Source: Actinoplanes sp. TFC3 (GTDB lineage: Bacteria > Actinomycetota > Actinomycetes > Mycobacteriales > Micromonosporaceae). From it: DNA of 64,000 nucleotides. Below are positions 24,299 to 32,645 of the stretch, in pieces. The position numbers and the translations under genes are program-made. The notes beneath the pieces were generated by a model, which was not told the DNA's origin, did no database searches, and saw only the letters and a program-made list of their open reading frames with translations. The stretch lies in the NCBI RefSeq assembly GCF_001553785.1, contig NZ_LOJP01000001.1, forward strand, positions 633,367 through 697,366, given 5' to 3'. Every line of letters starts with the position of its first letter. Position 1 is the first letter of the stretch.

Positions 24299-25048
24299 GT
24301 GCTCGGCTCGATGCCGACGGAACATGTCGTGACCATGCTCCGCGCCTCCCCGCCGCAACGCGCGGCCGGGGCGCTGCTCGCCATGCCCAAGGACCGCATC
24401 GAGCACCTGCTGGCGGTGATGGACGGCCGCTTGATCGCGCGGATGATCGTGGCCACCGACCCCGGGCGCCGCGTCGCGCTGCTGCGCCACCTCGACGACT
24501 CCCGGCTCGCCGCCGAGCTGGCCCTGCTGCCCACCGTCGAGGCCGCCGCGGTGCTGGCCGTGTTGCCCCTGGACCGGGCCCGTCCCCAACTGGAGCGGGG
24601 TACGCCCGAACAACTGGCCCTGCTTCTCGAAGCGGTCCCGAAGGCCCAGCGGGCCCGTCTCATCGCGGCGCTCGATCCGCTGCGCGAGGCCGGGCTGCGC
24701 CGGGTGGCGTACGAGAAATCGGTCATCGAAGCCCTGCGGCAGACGGCTGCGAGTCTCGAATGGGTCTTCGACGACCACGGCAGCAACCTGCTCGCCGGGG
24801 CCTTCCACCGCTTGTTCGGGGTGGCCCTGCGCTACGTGGATGCCGGGCCGTTGCCCGAGGTAGCGGTGGCCGACGCCTACCGGGTGTTCGCCGGGCGGCG
24901 GGTGCACGGGCTGCTGATCGTGACAAACGCTTACGCGGATGGCGAACGGATGATGCCGAACCAAGATCCAGGAGGCCTGGTGGTGTCCTGGGGAAGCGGC
25001 GACAATGTCGGCGTGCTGGGACGAGCGCTGGTGAGGCTGGCCGGATGA
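24299..25048 (+). CDS. Orphan MgtE_N-like protein inside the PTS operon
   Basis: A 249-aa protein of unknown role, GTG 24299 (an ATG at 24311 is an alternative). Residues about 5-135 are tandem short helical repeats of the MgtE N-terminal type: EHVVTMLRASPPQRAAGALL, ARMIVATDPGRRVALLRHL, AAAVLAVLPLDRARPQL, QLALLLEAVPKAQRARLI. Residues about 160-249 (FHRLFGVALRYVD, VHGLLIVTNAYADGERMM) recall the core of Mrr-like nuclease-fold domains but without an evident catalytic Lys. There is no membrane segment, so it is not a Mg2+ channel. Tight spacing before and an ATGA overlap after tie it to the IIB and IIA genes. A regulatory scaffold for the phosphotransfer chain is a possible role, but there is no direct evidence for it. 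Confidence 0.7.
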   Translation: MLGSMPTEHVVTMLRASPPQRAAGALLAMPKDRIEHLLAVMDGRLIARMIVATDPGRRVALLRHLDDSRLAAELALLPTVEAAAVLAVLPLDRARPQLERGTPEQLALLLEAVPKAQRARLIAALDPLREAGLRRVAYEKSVIEALRQTAASLEWVFDDHGSNLLAGAFHRLFGVALRYVDAGPLPEVAVADAYRVFAGRRVHGLLIVTNAYADGERMMPNQDPGGLVVSWGSGDNVGVLGRALVRLAG

Positions 25049-25491
25049 CGACGAACATGTCCGCGGTGCTGGACGTGCGGGCCGTCCGGCTGCACGAGGT
25101 CGCCGCCGACCGGGAATCCGCGATCCATCGGTGTGCCGACGTGCTGGAGGAGATCGGCGCGGTGCACCCGTCGTACCGCGAAGCCATGCTGGACCGGGAA
25201 TGGGCGATGTCCACGTATGTGGGCGAGGGCGTGGCCATCCCGCACGGCCTGGACATGTCCCGCGACCTGGTGCGCCGTGATTCGCTGGCGGTGCTGCGCT
25301 TCCCCGGCGGAGTGGAGTGGGAGGGCGGCCGGGTCACCGTCTGCGTGGCGATCGCCGCGCGCGGGGACGGGCATGTGGCGTTGCTGTCCGCGCTGGGCCG
25401 CATCCTGCTCGACCCGGCCCGGGCCGAGGCCCTGCGCGCGGCCGGCGATCCCGCGGCGATCGTGGCGATGCTGGAGATGGACGAGACGTAA
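25045..25491 (+). CDS. PTS mannitol/fructose-type subunit IIA
   Basis: A 148-aa cytoplasmic protein of the PTS_EIIA_2 family. The active-site histidine is in GVAIPHGL (His67). The rest matches the fold (CADVLEEIGAVHPSYREAMLDRE, VCVAIAARGDGHVALLSALG). It takes phosphate from HPr and passes it to IIB. ATG 25045 overlaps the orphan gene stop, and its own TAA overlaps the ATG of HPr by one base. Confidence 0.92.
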   Translation: MTTNMSAVLDVRAVRLHEVAADRESAIHRCADVLEEIGAVHPSYREAMLDREWAMSTYVGEGVAIPHGLDMSRDLVRRDSLAVLRFPGGVEWEGGRVTVCVAIAARGDGHVALLSALGRILLDPARAEALRAAGDPAAIVAMLEMDET

Positions 25492-25763
25492 TGATCAGAA
25501 CCGTCCTTCTCGCCGGGCGAGCCGGGCTGCATCTGCGGGCGGCCGCGCGAATTGCCGGTGCCGCTGCAACCCTGCCCGCCCCGGTCACCGTCAGAACCAT
25601 GCAACGTCCACCGGTGCCCGCGGACAGCGTGCTTGCGCTGGTCTCGCTGGGTGCCCTGTGCGGCACGGAGTTGATCCTTGAGGCGGACGGCGATGGCGCG
25701 GCCGAGTCACTGGCGAACCTGGCTGACTTGTTCGCGACGGACGGGGACGTCCCCCGTGTCTGA
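25491..25763 (+). CDS. ptsH: PTS phosphocarrier HPr
   Basis: A 90-aa HPr. The phospho-accepting His is residue 14 in GLHLRAAARI. The regulatory-site Ser region (VPADSVLALVSLGA, Ser at about 46) and the C-terminal GDGAAESLANLADLF are present. The GLHLRAA motif departs from the common GLHARPA. Start ATG 25491 is coupled to IIA, and enzyme I begins eight bases before its stop. Confidence 0.88.
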   Translation: MIRTVLLAGRAGLHLRAAARIAGAAATLPAPVTVRTMQRPPVPADSVLALVSLGALCGTELILEADGDGAAESLANLADLFATDGDVPRV

Positions 25764-27381
25764 GCTGCTGCGGGGGTTGGGGGCGAGCGCCGGCACCGCG
25801 ACAGGACCCGCCTACCGGCTCGGGGATCCCCCGCGCCTGCCCCGGCCGCGCCCGGTCACCGATCCCGACGGCGAGGTGGACCGGGCGTACGCGGCGATGG
25901 ACGCGGTCCGTGATGACATCGCCCAGCGCGCCGACGCCGCTGCCGACCCGACCACCGCGGAGATCCTGCGCGTGCAGGCCAGCCTCGCCGCTGACCGGAC
26001 GCTGCGCGACGGCGTGGCCATGGCGGTGCGAGCCGGTCATGAGGCTCCGCACGCGGTCGCAGCGGTGCTGGCCGAGCACCGAGCTGCCCTGCTCGCGGCC
26101 GGGGGGCTGCTCGCCACCCGCGCCGCCGACCTGGACGACCTGCGTGACCGGGTGGTGGCCCGCTGCCTGGGGCTGCCGATGCCGTCGCTGCCCGCCCCCG
26201 GTCATCCGTACGTGCTGATCGCCATGGATCTGGCACCGGCCGACGCGGCGTTGCTGGACCCGGCGCAGGTGCTGGCCGTGGTGACCTCGGCCGGCAGTTT
26301 TGTCAGCCACACCGCGATCCTGGCCCGGGCCCGTGGCTTACCGACGGTGGTGGCCTGCGGCGGGGCGCTCGACATCGCCGACGGCACCGTGGTCACCGTG
26401 GACGGTGCGGCCGGCCGGGTGACGGTCGGTGACACCCCGGCCGAGGCGCAGACAACGCGTCCCCGGCTGAACGACGAGCCGGTCGACCTGCGCGGACGTA
26501 CGGCCGACGGCCACCACATCGCCCTGCTCGCCAACATCGGCTGCGCCGCCGAGCTTGCCGGTGCCCCGGTCGAGGGCGTCGGCCTGTTCCGCACCGAGTT
26601 GCTGTTCCAGCACCACGTCGACCCGCCCGGCGCGCAGGAGCAGGTGGCGGCGTACCGGGAAGTCTTCGAAGCCATGCCAGGACGCCGCGTGATCGTGCGC
26701 ACTCTGGATGCGGGTTCCGACAAGCCCTTGCCGTTCCTGCCCGCCGGCGACGAGCCGAACCCGGCGCTGGGGCTGCGCGGCCTGCGGGTGGCCCGCCGCG
26801 GCCCGGAGATCCTGCGCACCCAGATCGAGGCCATCGCAACCGCGGCCCGTAGCTGCACCGCCCGCGTCGAAGTGATGGCCCCGATGGTTACCACGGTGTC
26901 GGAGGCTGCCCAGTTCGCCGCGCTCTGCCGCGACGCGGGCCTGCCCACGGTCGGCGTGATGATCGAGGTGCCCGCCGCGGCGATGCGCTCGGCCCAGATC
27001 CTCGAAGTCGTCGACTTCCTCAGCGTCGGCACCAACGACTTGAGCCAGTACGCGTTCGCCGCCGACCGGCGCAGCGGCGAACTAGCTGACCTGCTCGACC
27101 CGTGGCAGCCGGCTTTGCTGTCGCTGGTGGCCCTCTGCGCGGCGGCCGGGGCGGCGGTCGGTCGCCCGGTGGGAGTGTGCGGCGAGGCGGCGGCCGACCC
27201 GGCGTTCGCGGTGGTGCTGGTGGGCCTGGGTGTCACCAGTCTGTCGATGGCTCCGGCGGCGGTTCCGGGGGTACGGGCGGCGCTGGCTTCGTACAACCTC
27301 GAAGAGTGCCGGGCCGCAGCCCAGCAGGCCCTCGCCGCCACCGACCCGGCAGCGGCGAGAGCCGCAGTCACCCGCATCTGA
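25756..27381 (+). CDS. ptsI: PTS enzyme I
   Basis: A 541-aa phosphoenolpyruvate-protein phosphotransferase, at the short end of the family's usual 550-575. The start is GTG 25756, overlapping HPr by eight bases. The phosphorylated His is residue 185 in SFVSHTAILARARGLP. The PEP-utilising C-terminal barrel shows GVGLFRTELLFQ, VIVRTLDAGSDKPLPF, APMVTTVSEAAQF, VGTNDLSQYAFAADR and VCGEAAADP. It completes a self-contained set of general and sugar-specific PTS proteins in one operon. It could be the sole enzyme I of the cell or one dedicated to mannitol. Confidence 0.92.
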   Translation: MSELLRGLGASAGTATGPAYRLGDPPRLPRPRPVTDPDGEVDRAYAAMDAVRDDIAQRADAAADPTTAEILRVQASLAADRTLRDGVAMAVRAGHEAPHAVAAVLAEHRAALLAAGGLLATRAADLDDLRDRVVARCLGLPMPSLPAPGHPYVLIAMDLAPADAALLDPAQVLAVVTSAGSFVSHTAILARARGLPTVVACGGALDIADGTVVTVDGAAGRVTVGDTPAEAQTTRPRLNDEPVDLRGRTADGHHIALLANIGCAAELAGAPVEGVGLFRTELLFQHHVDPPGAQEQVAAYREVFEAMPGRRVIVRTLDAGSDKPLPFLPAGDEPNPALGLRGLRVARRGPEILRTQIEAIATAARSCTARVEVMAPMVTTVSEAAQFAALCRDAGLPTVGVMIEVPAAAMRSAQILEVVDFLSVGTNDLSQYAFAADRRSGELADLLDPWQPALLSLVALCAAAGAAVGRPVGVCGEAAADPAFAVVLVGLGVTSLSMAPAAVPGVRAALASYNLEECRAAAQQALAATDPAAARAAVTRI

Positions 27382-27534
27382 GAGCGGGTCAGGAATACAA
27401 CCGGTCCGGGCTGACAAGGAGGATGCGGTCGTCCACCGCGGGTGGCAGCCTGCAGTTCCTCGGTAAGACCGGCGCCCCCCAGAAAGCGCCGGCACCGTGT
27501 TCTCCGTGTCATAGCCCTTGGGTTTGAGCAGTCT

Positions 27535-27556
27535 TCTCAGAAGTGCACTTCTGAGA
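27535..27556. repeat. Perfect 22-bp palindrome
   Basis: TCTCAGAAGTG followed by its exact complement (27535-27556), between the convergent PTS operon and the tautomerase gene. There is no T-run on either side, so it is not a standard terminator, although it could fold as one. A regulator binding site or a recombination site are alternatives. Confidence 0.7.
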
Positions 27557-27571
27557 CCGCGATCGCCGTGG

Positions 27572-27778
27572 TCAGCTGCGCCCGAGCAGTTCGGCGGTAA
27601 GGACTGTGCCGCCGAGGCCCCAGCCGCCCTCGTCCACCTCCTCGACCAGGACGAGCGTGGTGGCTCGGGCGCGTTCGCCGTACACGGTGGCGTAGGCGTC
27701 GGTGACGGCGTCGATCAGCTTCTTCTTGGACTCGGTGGTCAGGGTGTCCGCGGGGACCTTGAGGTTGGCGAAGGGCAT
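27572..27778 (-). CDS. 4-oxalocrotonate tautomerase-family protein
   Basis: A 68-aa tautomerase. The mature N-terminal Pro, the catalytic base, directly follows the initiator Met (MPFANLKV). The family pattern continues as TTESKKKLIDAVTDAYA and the C-terminal EEVDEGGWGLGG. The start at 27778 has AAGGAA eight bases upstream. It is the last gene of an operon with two SDR enzymes (14-base gap), suggesting breakdown or detoxification of a carbonyl compound. Confidence 0.85.
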   Translation of the reverse strand: MPFANLKVPADTLTTESKKKLIDAVTDAYATVYGERARATTLVLVEEVDEGGWGLGGTVLTAELLGRS

Positions 27779-27792
27779 GGCATTTCCTTTCG

Positions 27793-28668
27793 TCAGAGCG
27801 CGTCGTTCGCGGACAGGAGGTCGGCGATTCCGGCGCGGTGGTAGAACTCGTGGCGGATGCGGTCGGCGACGACGGAGACCACTTCGCTTCCGTCGCGGCT
27901 GGGGTCGATGTGGGTGCGGAACGGGCGGGTGCCCGCGGGCAGGCCGACGACGCGGACGATCTCGTCGGCCACGGCCTGGGCGTCACTGCCGGGCGGGATC
28001 AGGGCGGCGAGCCGATCGGGGAGAGCCTCCTGGAGGTCGCCGTAGGCTTTGTCGTACGCCCGCTCGCGCTCGGGGTCGGAGGGTTTTCCGGCGTGGGCGA
28101 AGTGGTTGGTGCCGGAGGTGAACGCGCCGGGCACGACGATCGTGGTGTCGATGCCGAAGCGGATCAGCTCCCCGGCGTAGCTCTCCGCCAGCGCATCCAT
28201 CGCGGCCTTGGCGGCGAAGTAGGGCGCGAGAAACGGCGGGTGGCCGCCGCGCGTCGAGGAGCTGCCAACCCACACGAGCAGCCCGGAGCCCTGGGCGCGC
28301 AAGTGCGGCAGCGCAGCCCGGTTCACGCGCTGGGTGCCGAGCACGTTGACGTCGTAGAGCGCGGCGTAGTCGTCGGGGATGAACGCCTCGGCCGGTCCGA
28401 GGACCATGTGCCCGGCGTTGTGCACGACCACGTCGAGGCGGCCGTGCCGGTCGAGGACCGTGGCGATGGCGGCGTCGGCGGACTCCTGGGACAGCACGTC
28501 CAGCTCCACGGCCAGGCCGGGCAGCTCGGCGGCGGCGGAGGCGTTGCGGCCTTTCAGGTCGCGCATGCCGGCAGCCACGCGGTAGCCGGCGTGGGTGAGG
28601 GACTCGGCGGTAAGCCGGCCGAACCCGCTGGACGCGCCGGTGACCAGGATGACCGGTGCGGTGGTCAT
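27793..28668 (-). CDS. Short-chain dehydrogenase/reductase
   Basis: A 291-aa SDR. Cofactor motif TGASSGFGRLTAESL at the N-terminus, VHNAGHM for the NAG motif, catalytic Ser in WVGSSSTRGG, and YFAAKAAMD as YxxxK (Tyr at about 156). The Arg/Asp pattern around MRDLKGRNA suggests NADP preference, but this is uncertain. ATG 28668 overlaps the upstream SDR stop by one base. Confidence 0.88.
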   Translation of the reverse strand: MTTAPVILVTGASSGFGRLTAESLTHAGYRVAAGMRDLKGRNASAAAELPGLAVELDVLSQESADAAIATVLDRHGRLDVVVHNAGHMVLGPAEAFIPDDYAALYDVNVLGTQRVNRAALPHLRAQGSGLLVWVGSSSTRGGHPPFLAPYFAAKAAMDALAESYAGELIRFGIDTTIVVPGAFTSGTNHFAHAGKPSDPERERAYDKAYGDLQEALPDRLAALIPPGSDAQAVADEIVRVVGLPAGTRPFRTHIDPSRDGSEVVSVVADRIRHEFYHRAGIADLLSANDAL

Positions 28669-29393
28669 CAGATGATCCCGCCGTTGGAGCGCACGGTCTG
28701 GCCGTTGACCCAGTGTCCGGCCGGGCTGGTCAGGAAGGCGATCAGCTCGGCGGCGTCCTCGGGGGTGCCGAGGCGTTCGAGCGGCGGCTGCTTGGCCATC
28801 CGGTCGATGGTTTCCTGGTCCTTGCCGTCGAGGAAGAAGCTGGTGGCGGTGGGGCCGGGAGCGACCGTGTTCACCGTGATGTCGCGCCCGCGCAGCTCGC
28901 GGGCGAGGATCAGGGTCATCGCCTCGACCGCGCCCTTGCTGGCTGCGTAGGCCGCATAGGTGGGGAGCTGCAGGCCCACGACCGAGGTGGAGACGGCGAT
29001 GATCGCGCCGCCGTTGCGGACCCGGCGGGCGGCCTCGCGGGCGATGACGAAGGAGCCGCGGATGTTGGTGCGGTGCATCCGGTCGAGGTCGTCGAGGTTG
29101 AGCTCGGCCACCGGCGACAGGGTCATGATGCCGGCCGAGTTGACCACCACGTCGACGCCGCCGTAGGTCTGCTCGGCCAGGTCGAACATCGCGGCCACAT
29201 CGTTCTCGTCGGCGACATCGGCGCGCGCCGCGACCGCCTGACCGCCGGCGCCGGTGATCTCCTTGACCACCTCCTCGGCGGCGTCCGTGTTGCCGGCATA
29301 GCCGACCACTACCGCTGTGCCCTGCGCGGCGAGCTTGGTGGCGACCGCTCGCCCGATGCCCCGGGATCCGCCGGTGACGACTGCTACCCGCAT
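28668..29393 (-). CDS. Short-chain dehydrogenase/reductase (FabG-like)
   Basis: A 241-aa classical SDR: TGGSRGIGRAVATKL, NSAGIM, VSTSVVGLQL with the catalytic Ser, and YAAYAASKGAVEAM with YxxxK. C-terminal NTVAPGPTATSFF fits the FabG group. The start ATG 29393 has GGGAG nearby. The longer in-frame extension upstream crosses the operator region and is rejected. First gene of the three-gene operon divergent from a TetR gene. Confidence 0.88.
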   Translation of the reverse strand: MRVAVVTGGSRGIGRAVATKLAAQGTAVVVGYAGNTDAAEEVVKEITGAGGQAVAARADVADENDVAAMFDLAEQTYGGVDVVVNSAGIMTLSPVAELNLDDLDRMHRTNIRGSFVIAREAARRVRNGGAIIAVSTSVVGLQLPTYAAYAASKGAVEAMTLILARELRGRDITVNTVAPGPTATSFFLDGKDQETIDRMAKQPPLERLGTPEDAAELIAFLTSPAGHWVNGQTVRSNGGII

Positions 29394-29403
29394 GAGAAGC
29401 TCC

Positions 29404-29422
29404 CTAACGTTGATATTGTTAG
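29404..29422. promoter_or_regulatory. Candidate operator (inverted repeat)
   Basis: CTAAC at 29404-29408 and GTTAG at 29418-29422 form an inverted repeat with a nine-base AT-rich centre, just upstream of the SDR operon start. It is a likely binding site for the divergent TetR protein. Confidence 0.4.
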
Positions 29423-29424
29423 CT

Positions 29425-29478
29425 CGTAGCACTGATACGAAAACCGTAGCACTGATTTGGCGAGGGCGTAGCATTGAT
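29425..29478. repeat. Three direct repeats CGTAGCAYTGAT
   Basis: Copies at 29425-29436, 29445-29456 and 29467-29478 (the last has T for C at position 8), with starts 20 and 22 bases apart, about two helical turns. They fill the space between the divergent SDR operon and TetR gene. Such phasing would allow a regulator to bind one DNA face. Confidence 0.7.
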
Positions 29479-29481
29479 TTC

Positions 29482-30177
29482 ATGACGACGATCACGCCCG
29501 ACGTGCGAGCCGCGATGATTGCCGCCGCCGAGCAGCAGCTGGTGTCCTCCCCAGACGGCGACATCGCCACCCGGGCGGTCTGCGAGGCCGTCGGCGTCAC
29601 CCAGCCCGTGCTCTACCGGCTGTTCGGGGACAAGAACGGGCTCCTCGACGCGCTGGCCGACGACGGGCTGCGCCGCTATGCCGAGCACAAGGCGGCACAG
29701 CGCAAGACCGATGACCCGGTGGCCGACCTGGTGGCCGGGTGGGACGACCACACCGAGTTCGGCCGCCGCAACCCGGCGCTCTACCAGCTGATGTTCGCGC
29801 CCCGGCCCCGCTCCCACGCCCAGGCCCGGCGCAAGATCATGGACTTGCTGGAGGCGTCCCTGCTGCGCTGCGCGGCGGTGGGGGCGCTGCGGGTCAGCCC
29901 GGCGGCGGCCGCGCAACTGGTGCTGCCGGCGAACGTCGGGCTGGTGCTCAGCTGCATCGCCCAGCCCGAGTTGTTCGATGATCCGGCGCTGTCCGACCGT
30001 ACCCGGGACGCGATTTTCTCCTCGATCTTGATCTCACCGGTAGGCACGAACGAGGCGGCTCACCCGGTCGCCGCGGCGGCCCTGCAGTTGCGATCCCAGC
30101 TGGCGGTCTCCGGATCCGAGGCGTTGGAACCCGCGGAGCTGGCACTTCTTGATCGATGGCTGGAACGGCTTGCCTAG
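29482..30177 (+). CDS. TetR-family regulator of the SDR-tautomerase operon
   Basis: A 231-aa repressor. HTH region: DIATRAVCEAVGVTQPVLYRLFGDKNGLLDAL at about residues 27-60 (position given because it is long). The C-terminal ligand domain is helical with no recognised motif. The ATG at 29482 is four bases after the last direct repeat, and no ribosome site is visible. This suggests a very short leader or leaderless mRNA. Divergent arrangement with the SDR genes makes it their probable controller. Confidence 0.85.
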   Translation: MTTITPDVRAAMIAAAEQQLVSSPDGDIATRAVCEAVGVTQPVLYRLFGDKNGLLDALADDGLRRYAEHKAAQRKTDDPVADLVAGWDDHTEFGRRNPALYQLMFAPRPRSHAQARRKIMDLLEASLLRCAAVGALRVSPAAAAQLVLPANVGLVLSCIAQPELFDDPALSDRTRDAIFSSILISPVGTNEAAHPVAAAALQLRSQLAVSGSEALEPAELALLDRWLERLA

Positions 30178-30202
30178 GGTCCGTTTTGGGTAGTAGCAGT
30201 GG

Positions 30203-31516
30203 GTGGGTGGTTATGGCGGCCAGGTAGCGCTCGTGGTGGTGCTGGTTCTGGTCAACGCGGTCTTTGCCGGTAGCGAGATGGCGCTGGTCTCCCTGCGCGA
30301 GAGTCAACTGCAGCGCCTCGAGCGGGAAACCCGGTCGGGCGCGACGCTGGCCCGCCTGGCCCGCGATCCCAACCGCTTCCTGGCAACCATTCAGATCGGC
30401 ATCACGCTGGCTGGCTTCCTCGCCTCGGCGGCCGCGGCGGTCTCGCTGGCCCAGCCGCTTGTCGAGCCGCTCAGCTTCCTCGGCAGCGCCGCCAACGCCG
30501 TCGCCATTGTGCTGGTTACCACGGTGCTGACCTTCTTCACCCTGGTGGTCGGCGAGCTCGCTCCCAAGCGCATTGCGATGCAGCGTACGGAGGGCTGGGC
30601 GCTGGCCGTGGCCCGCCCGCTGGACGTGCTTGCCGCGCTGACCCGGCCCGCTGTGTGGCTGCTCGGCAAGGCCGGTGACCTGGTGGTCCGGATGGCCGGC
30701 GGCGACCCCGAGGCCGGGCGCGAGGAGGTCAGCACCGAGGAGATCCGCGAGATCGTGGCCGGGCAGGAGGATTTCTCGGCCGAGCAGCGCACGATCATCA
30801 GCGGCGCGTTCGAGATCGCCGACCGGACCCTGCGGGAGATCTTCGTGCCGCGCCGCGATGTGTTCACGGTGGCGGCGGTACTGCCCGCGGACGAGGCGCT
30901 GCGCAAGCTGGTCGAGGCCGGGCACTCGCGGGCGCCGGTATGCGGGCCGCTGGGCCTGGACGATGTGCTGGGCGTGGTGCATCTGCGCGCTCTGGTCGGG
31001 GCGCAGGGTCCCGTCATCTCGTACGTGTATCAGCCGCTCTTCCTGCCCGGCACTGTCAAGATCGTTGACGCCATGAAGCAGATGCGCCTGCAACGCCACC
31101 AGTTCGCCCTCGTGGTCGACGAACACGGTACGGCCGGCGGCATCGTCACCATGGAGGACCTCGTCGAGGAGGTGGTCGGCGAGATCTACGACGAATCCGA
31201 TCGCGACGTGCGCGGAGTCATCCGGGAGAAGGACGGCGCGATGCTGCTGCCTGGCACGTTCCCGATCCACGACCTGCCCGACATCGGGGTGGACGCCGAG
31301 GGGCCCGGCAACGGATACACCACTGTGGCCGGACTCGTGCTGTCGCTGCTCGGGCACATTCCCGAAAGGGCCGGCGAAAAGGTCACCCTGGACGGCTTCA
31401 GCGCCGAGATCACCGAGGTCACGGGAAGAGCGATCACCGGCGTACGGCTTCGTCCGCTTTCAGCAACCACTCAGCCGGACTTGTTAGCTTCTGCCCGACC
31501 TGACAGTCCTGTGTAG
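30203..31516 (+). CDS. CNNM/HlyC-CorC-type membrane protein with CBS pair
   Basis: A 437-aa UPF0053 protein. An N-terminal DUF21 membrane domain (three to four helices, [42 protein letters not shown]) is followed by a CBS pair (about residues 205-330, [39 protein letters not shown]) and a CorC_HlyC domain at the C-terminus. The family is linked to Mg2+/Co2+ efflux. The old label haemolysin is misleading. GTG 30203 is used, and an alternative GTG lies two codons upstream out of frame. Confidence 0.87.
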   Translation: MGGYGGQVALVVVLVLVNAVFAGSEMALVSLRESQLQRLERETRSGATLARLARDPNRFLATIQIGITLAGFLASAAAAVSLAQPLVEPLSFLGSAANAVAIVLVTTVLTFFTLVVGELAPKRIAMQRTEGWALAVARPLDVLAALTRPAVWLLGKAGDLVVRMAGGDPEAGREEVSTEEIREIVAGQEDFSAEQRTIISGAFEIADRTLREIFVPRRDVFTVAAVLPADEALRKLVEAGHSRAPVCGPLGLDDVLGVVHLRALVGAQGPVISYVYQPLFLPGTVKIVDAMKQMRLQRHQFALVVDEHGTAGGIVTMEDLVEEVVGEIYDESDRDVRGVIREKDGAMLLPGTFPIHDLPDIGVDAEGPGNGYTTVAGLVLSLLGHIPERAGEKVTLDGFSAEITEVTGRAITGVRLRPLSATTQPDLLASARPDSPV

Positions 31517-31525
31517 GGAGACTTC

Positions 31526-32575
31526 GTGGGCTTCAAGAAGATGCTGGGTGCCTTTGGTGTGGGCGGGCCGAGCGTCGATACCGTGCTGACCGACATGAAC
31601 ACGCGGCCCGGCGCGCCGCTCATGGGACACGTCAACCTGGTGGGCGGCAGCCACGACGTCGAGATCGAGCACATCACGCTGGGCCTGGTCACCCGGGTCG
31701 AGGTCGAAGGCGGCAGCGGGGAGTCCGCGGCCCGGGGAGAGTTCCACCGCGGCACGGTCAGCGGGCCGATGCGGCTGGCCGAGGGGCAGCAGCTTTCGCT
31801 GCCGTTCCAGATCCCGATGCCGTGGGAAACGCCGATCACCGCGGTGTATGGCCAGCACCTGCACGGCATGACCATGGGCCTACGGACCGAAGTCGCCATC
31901 GCCAAGGCGGTCGACAAGGGTGACCTGGACCCGGTCGCGGTGCACCCGCTGCCGATCCAGGAACGCATCCTCGAGGCGTTCGCCCGGCTGGGCTTCCAGT
32001 TCAAGACCGCGGATCTGGAATACGGCCAGATCCTGGGCGTGCACCAGACGCTGCCGTTCTACCAGGAGATCGAGTACTACCCGCCGGCCCAGTATGCGCA
32101 CGGCATCAACGAGGTCGAGCTGACGTTCGTGACGAACCCGCAGACCGTCGAGGTGGTGCTGGAGTTCGACAAGCGTGGCGGCATGTTCAGCGGCGGCCAC
32201 GACACATACGGGCGCTACACGGTGCCGCACAGCGACGCGGACACCGCGGACTGGGCGCAGGTCGTGGACGGGTGGGTGAGCCAGGCGCTCAGCCACTACC
32301 AGAGCCGGCCGGGCTTCGGCAGCTTCGGCGGCGCTCAGGGCGGCTATGGGCAGCCGGCTTATGGTGCCCCGGCTGGTTATGGACAGCCGGCTTATGGGGG
32401 ACACGGCGGCGGGTATCACGGGCACTACCGGCACGGCGGCGGGCATGGTGGGCACGGCGGTCCGGGGATGGGCGGCGTGATCGCGGGCGTGGCCGGCGGT
32501 ATGGCGGCCGGCTACCTCGCCGGTGAGGTCATGGACGAGGTCTTCGACGGCGACGACGAGGGCGGCGACGAGTAA
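31526..32575 (+). CDS. Spo0M/SpoOM-family sporulation-control protein
   Basis: A 349-aa arrestin-like protein. The GTG at 31526 is preceded by AGGGAG. Residues 1-245 are the Spo0M domain (MGHVNLVGGSHDVEIEHI, PFQIPMPWETPIT, YEQIEYYPP-like EIEYYPPAQYAHGINE). The tail (about 265-349) is low-complexity: two copies of GYGQPAYG and Gly/His-rich stretches, then a hydrophobic Gly-rich segment (VIAGVAGGMAAGYLAGEVM) and an acidic end. Spo0M acts at the membrane or cell pole in sporulation and division in Bacillus. Actinobacterial copies are common, but their role is less clear. Confidence 0.87.
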   Translation: MGFKKMLGAFGVGGPSVDTVLTDMNTRPGAPLMGHVNLVGGSHDVEIEHITLGLVTRVEVEGGSGESAARGEFHRGTVSGPMRLAEGQQLSLPFQIPMPWETPITAVYGQHLHGMTMGLRTEVAIAKAVDKGDLDPVAVHPLPIQERILEAFARLGFQFKTADLEYGQILGVHQTLPFYQEIEYYPPAQYAHGINEVELTFVTNPQTVEVVLEFDKRGGMFSGGHDTYGRYTVPHSDADTADWAQVVDGWVSQALSHYQSRPGFGSFGGAQGGYGQPAYGAPAGYGQPAYGGHGGGYHGHYRHGGGHGGHGGPGMGGVIAGVAGGMAAGYLAGEVMDEVFDGDDEGGDE

Positions 32576-32636
32576 GTCGCACGCCGCGCGCGGCGAGGAG
32601 TAAGACGCAGGCCGCGCGCGGAGGGCAAGTAAGACG
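32571..32636 (+). repeat. Tandem 28-29-bp repeats covering the spo0M stop codon
   Basis: AGTAAG followed by a GC-rich palindromic block occurs at 32571-32593 and 32599-32621 (21 of 23 bases the same), and the first nine bases recur at 32628-32636. The repeats start at the gene's own TAA. The CCGCGCGCGG core is self-complementary and may work as a terminator. Confidence 0.65.
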
Positions 32637-32645
32637 GGAAGACGC

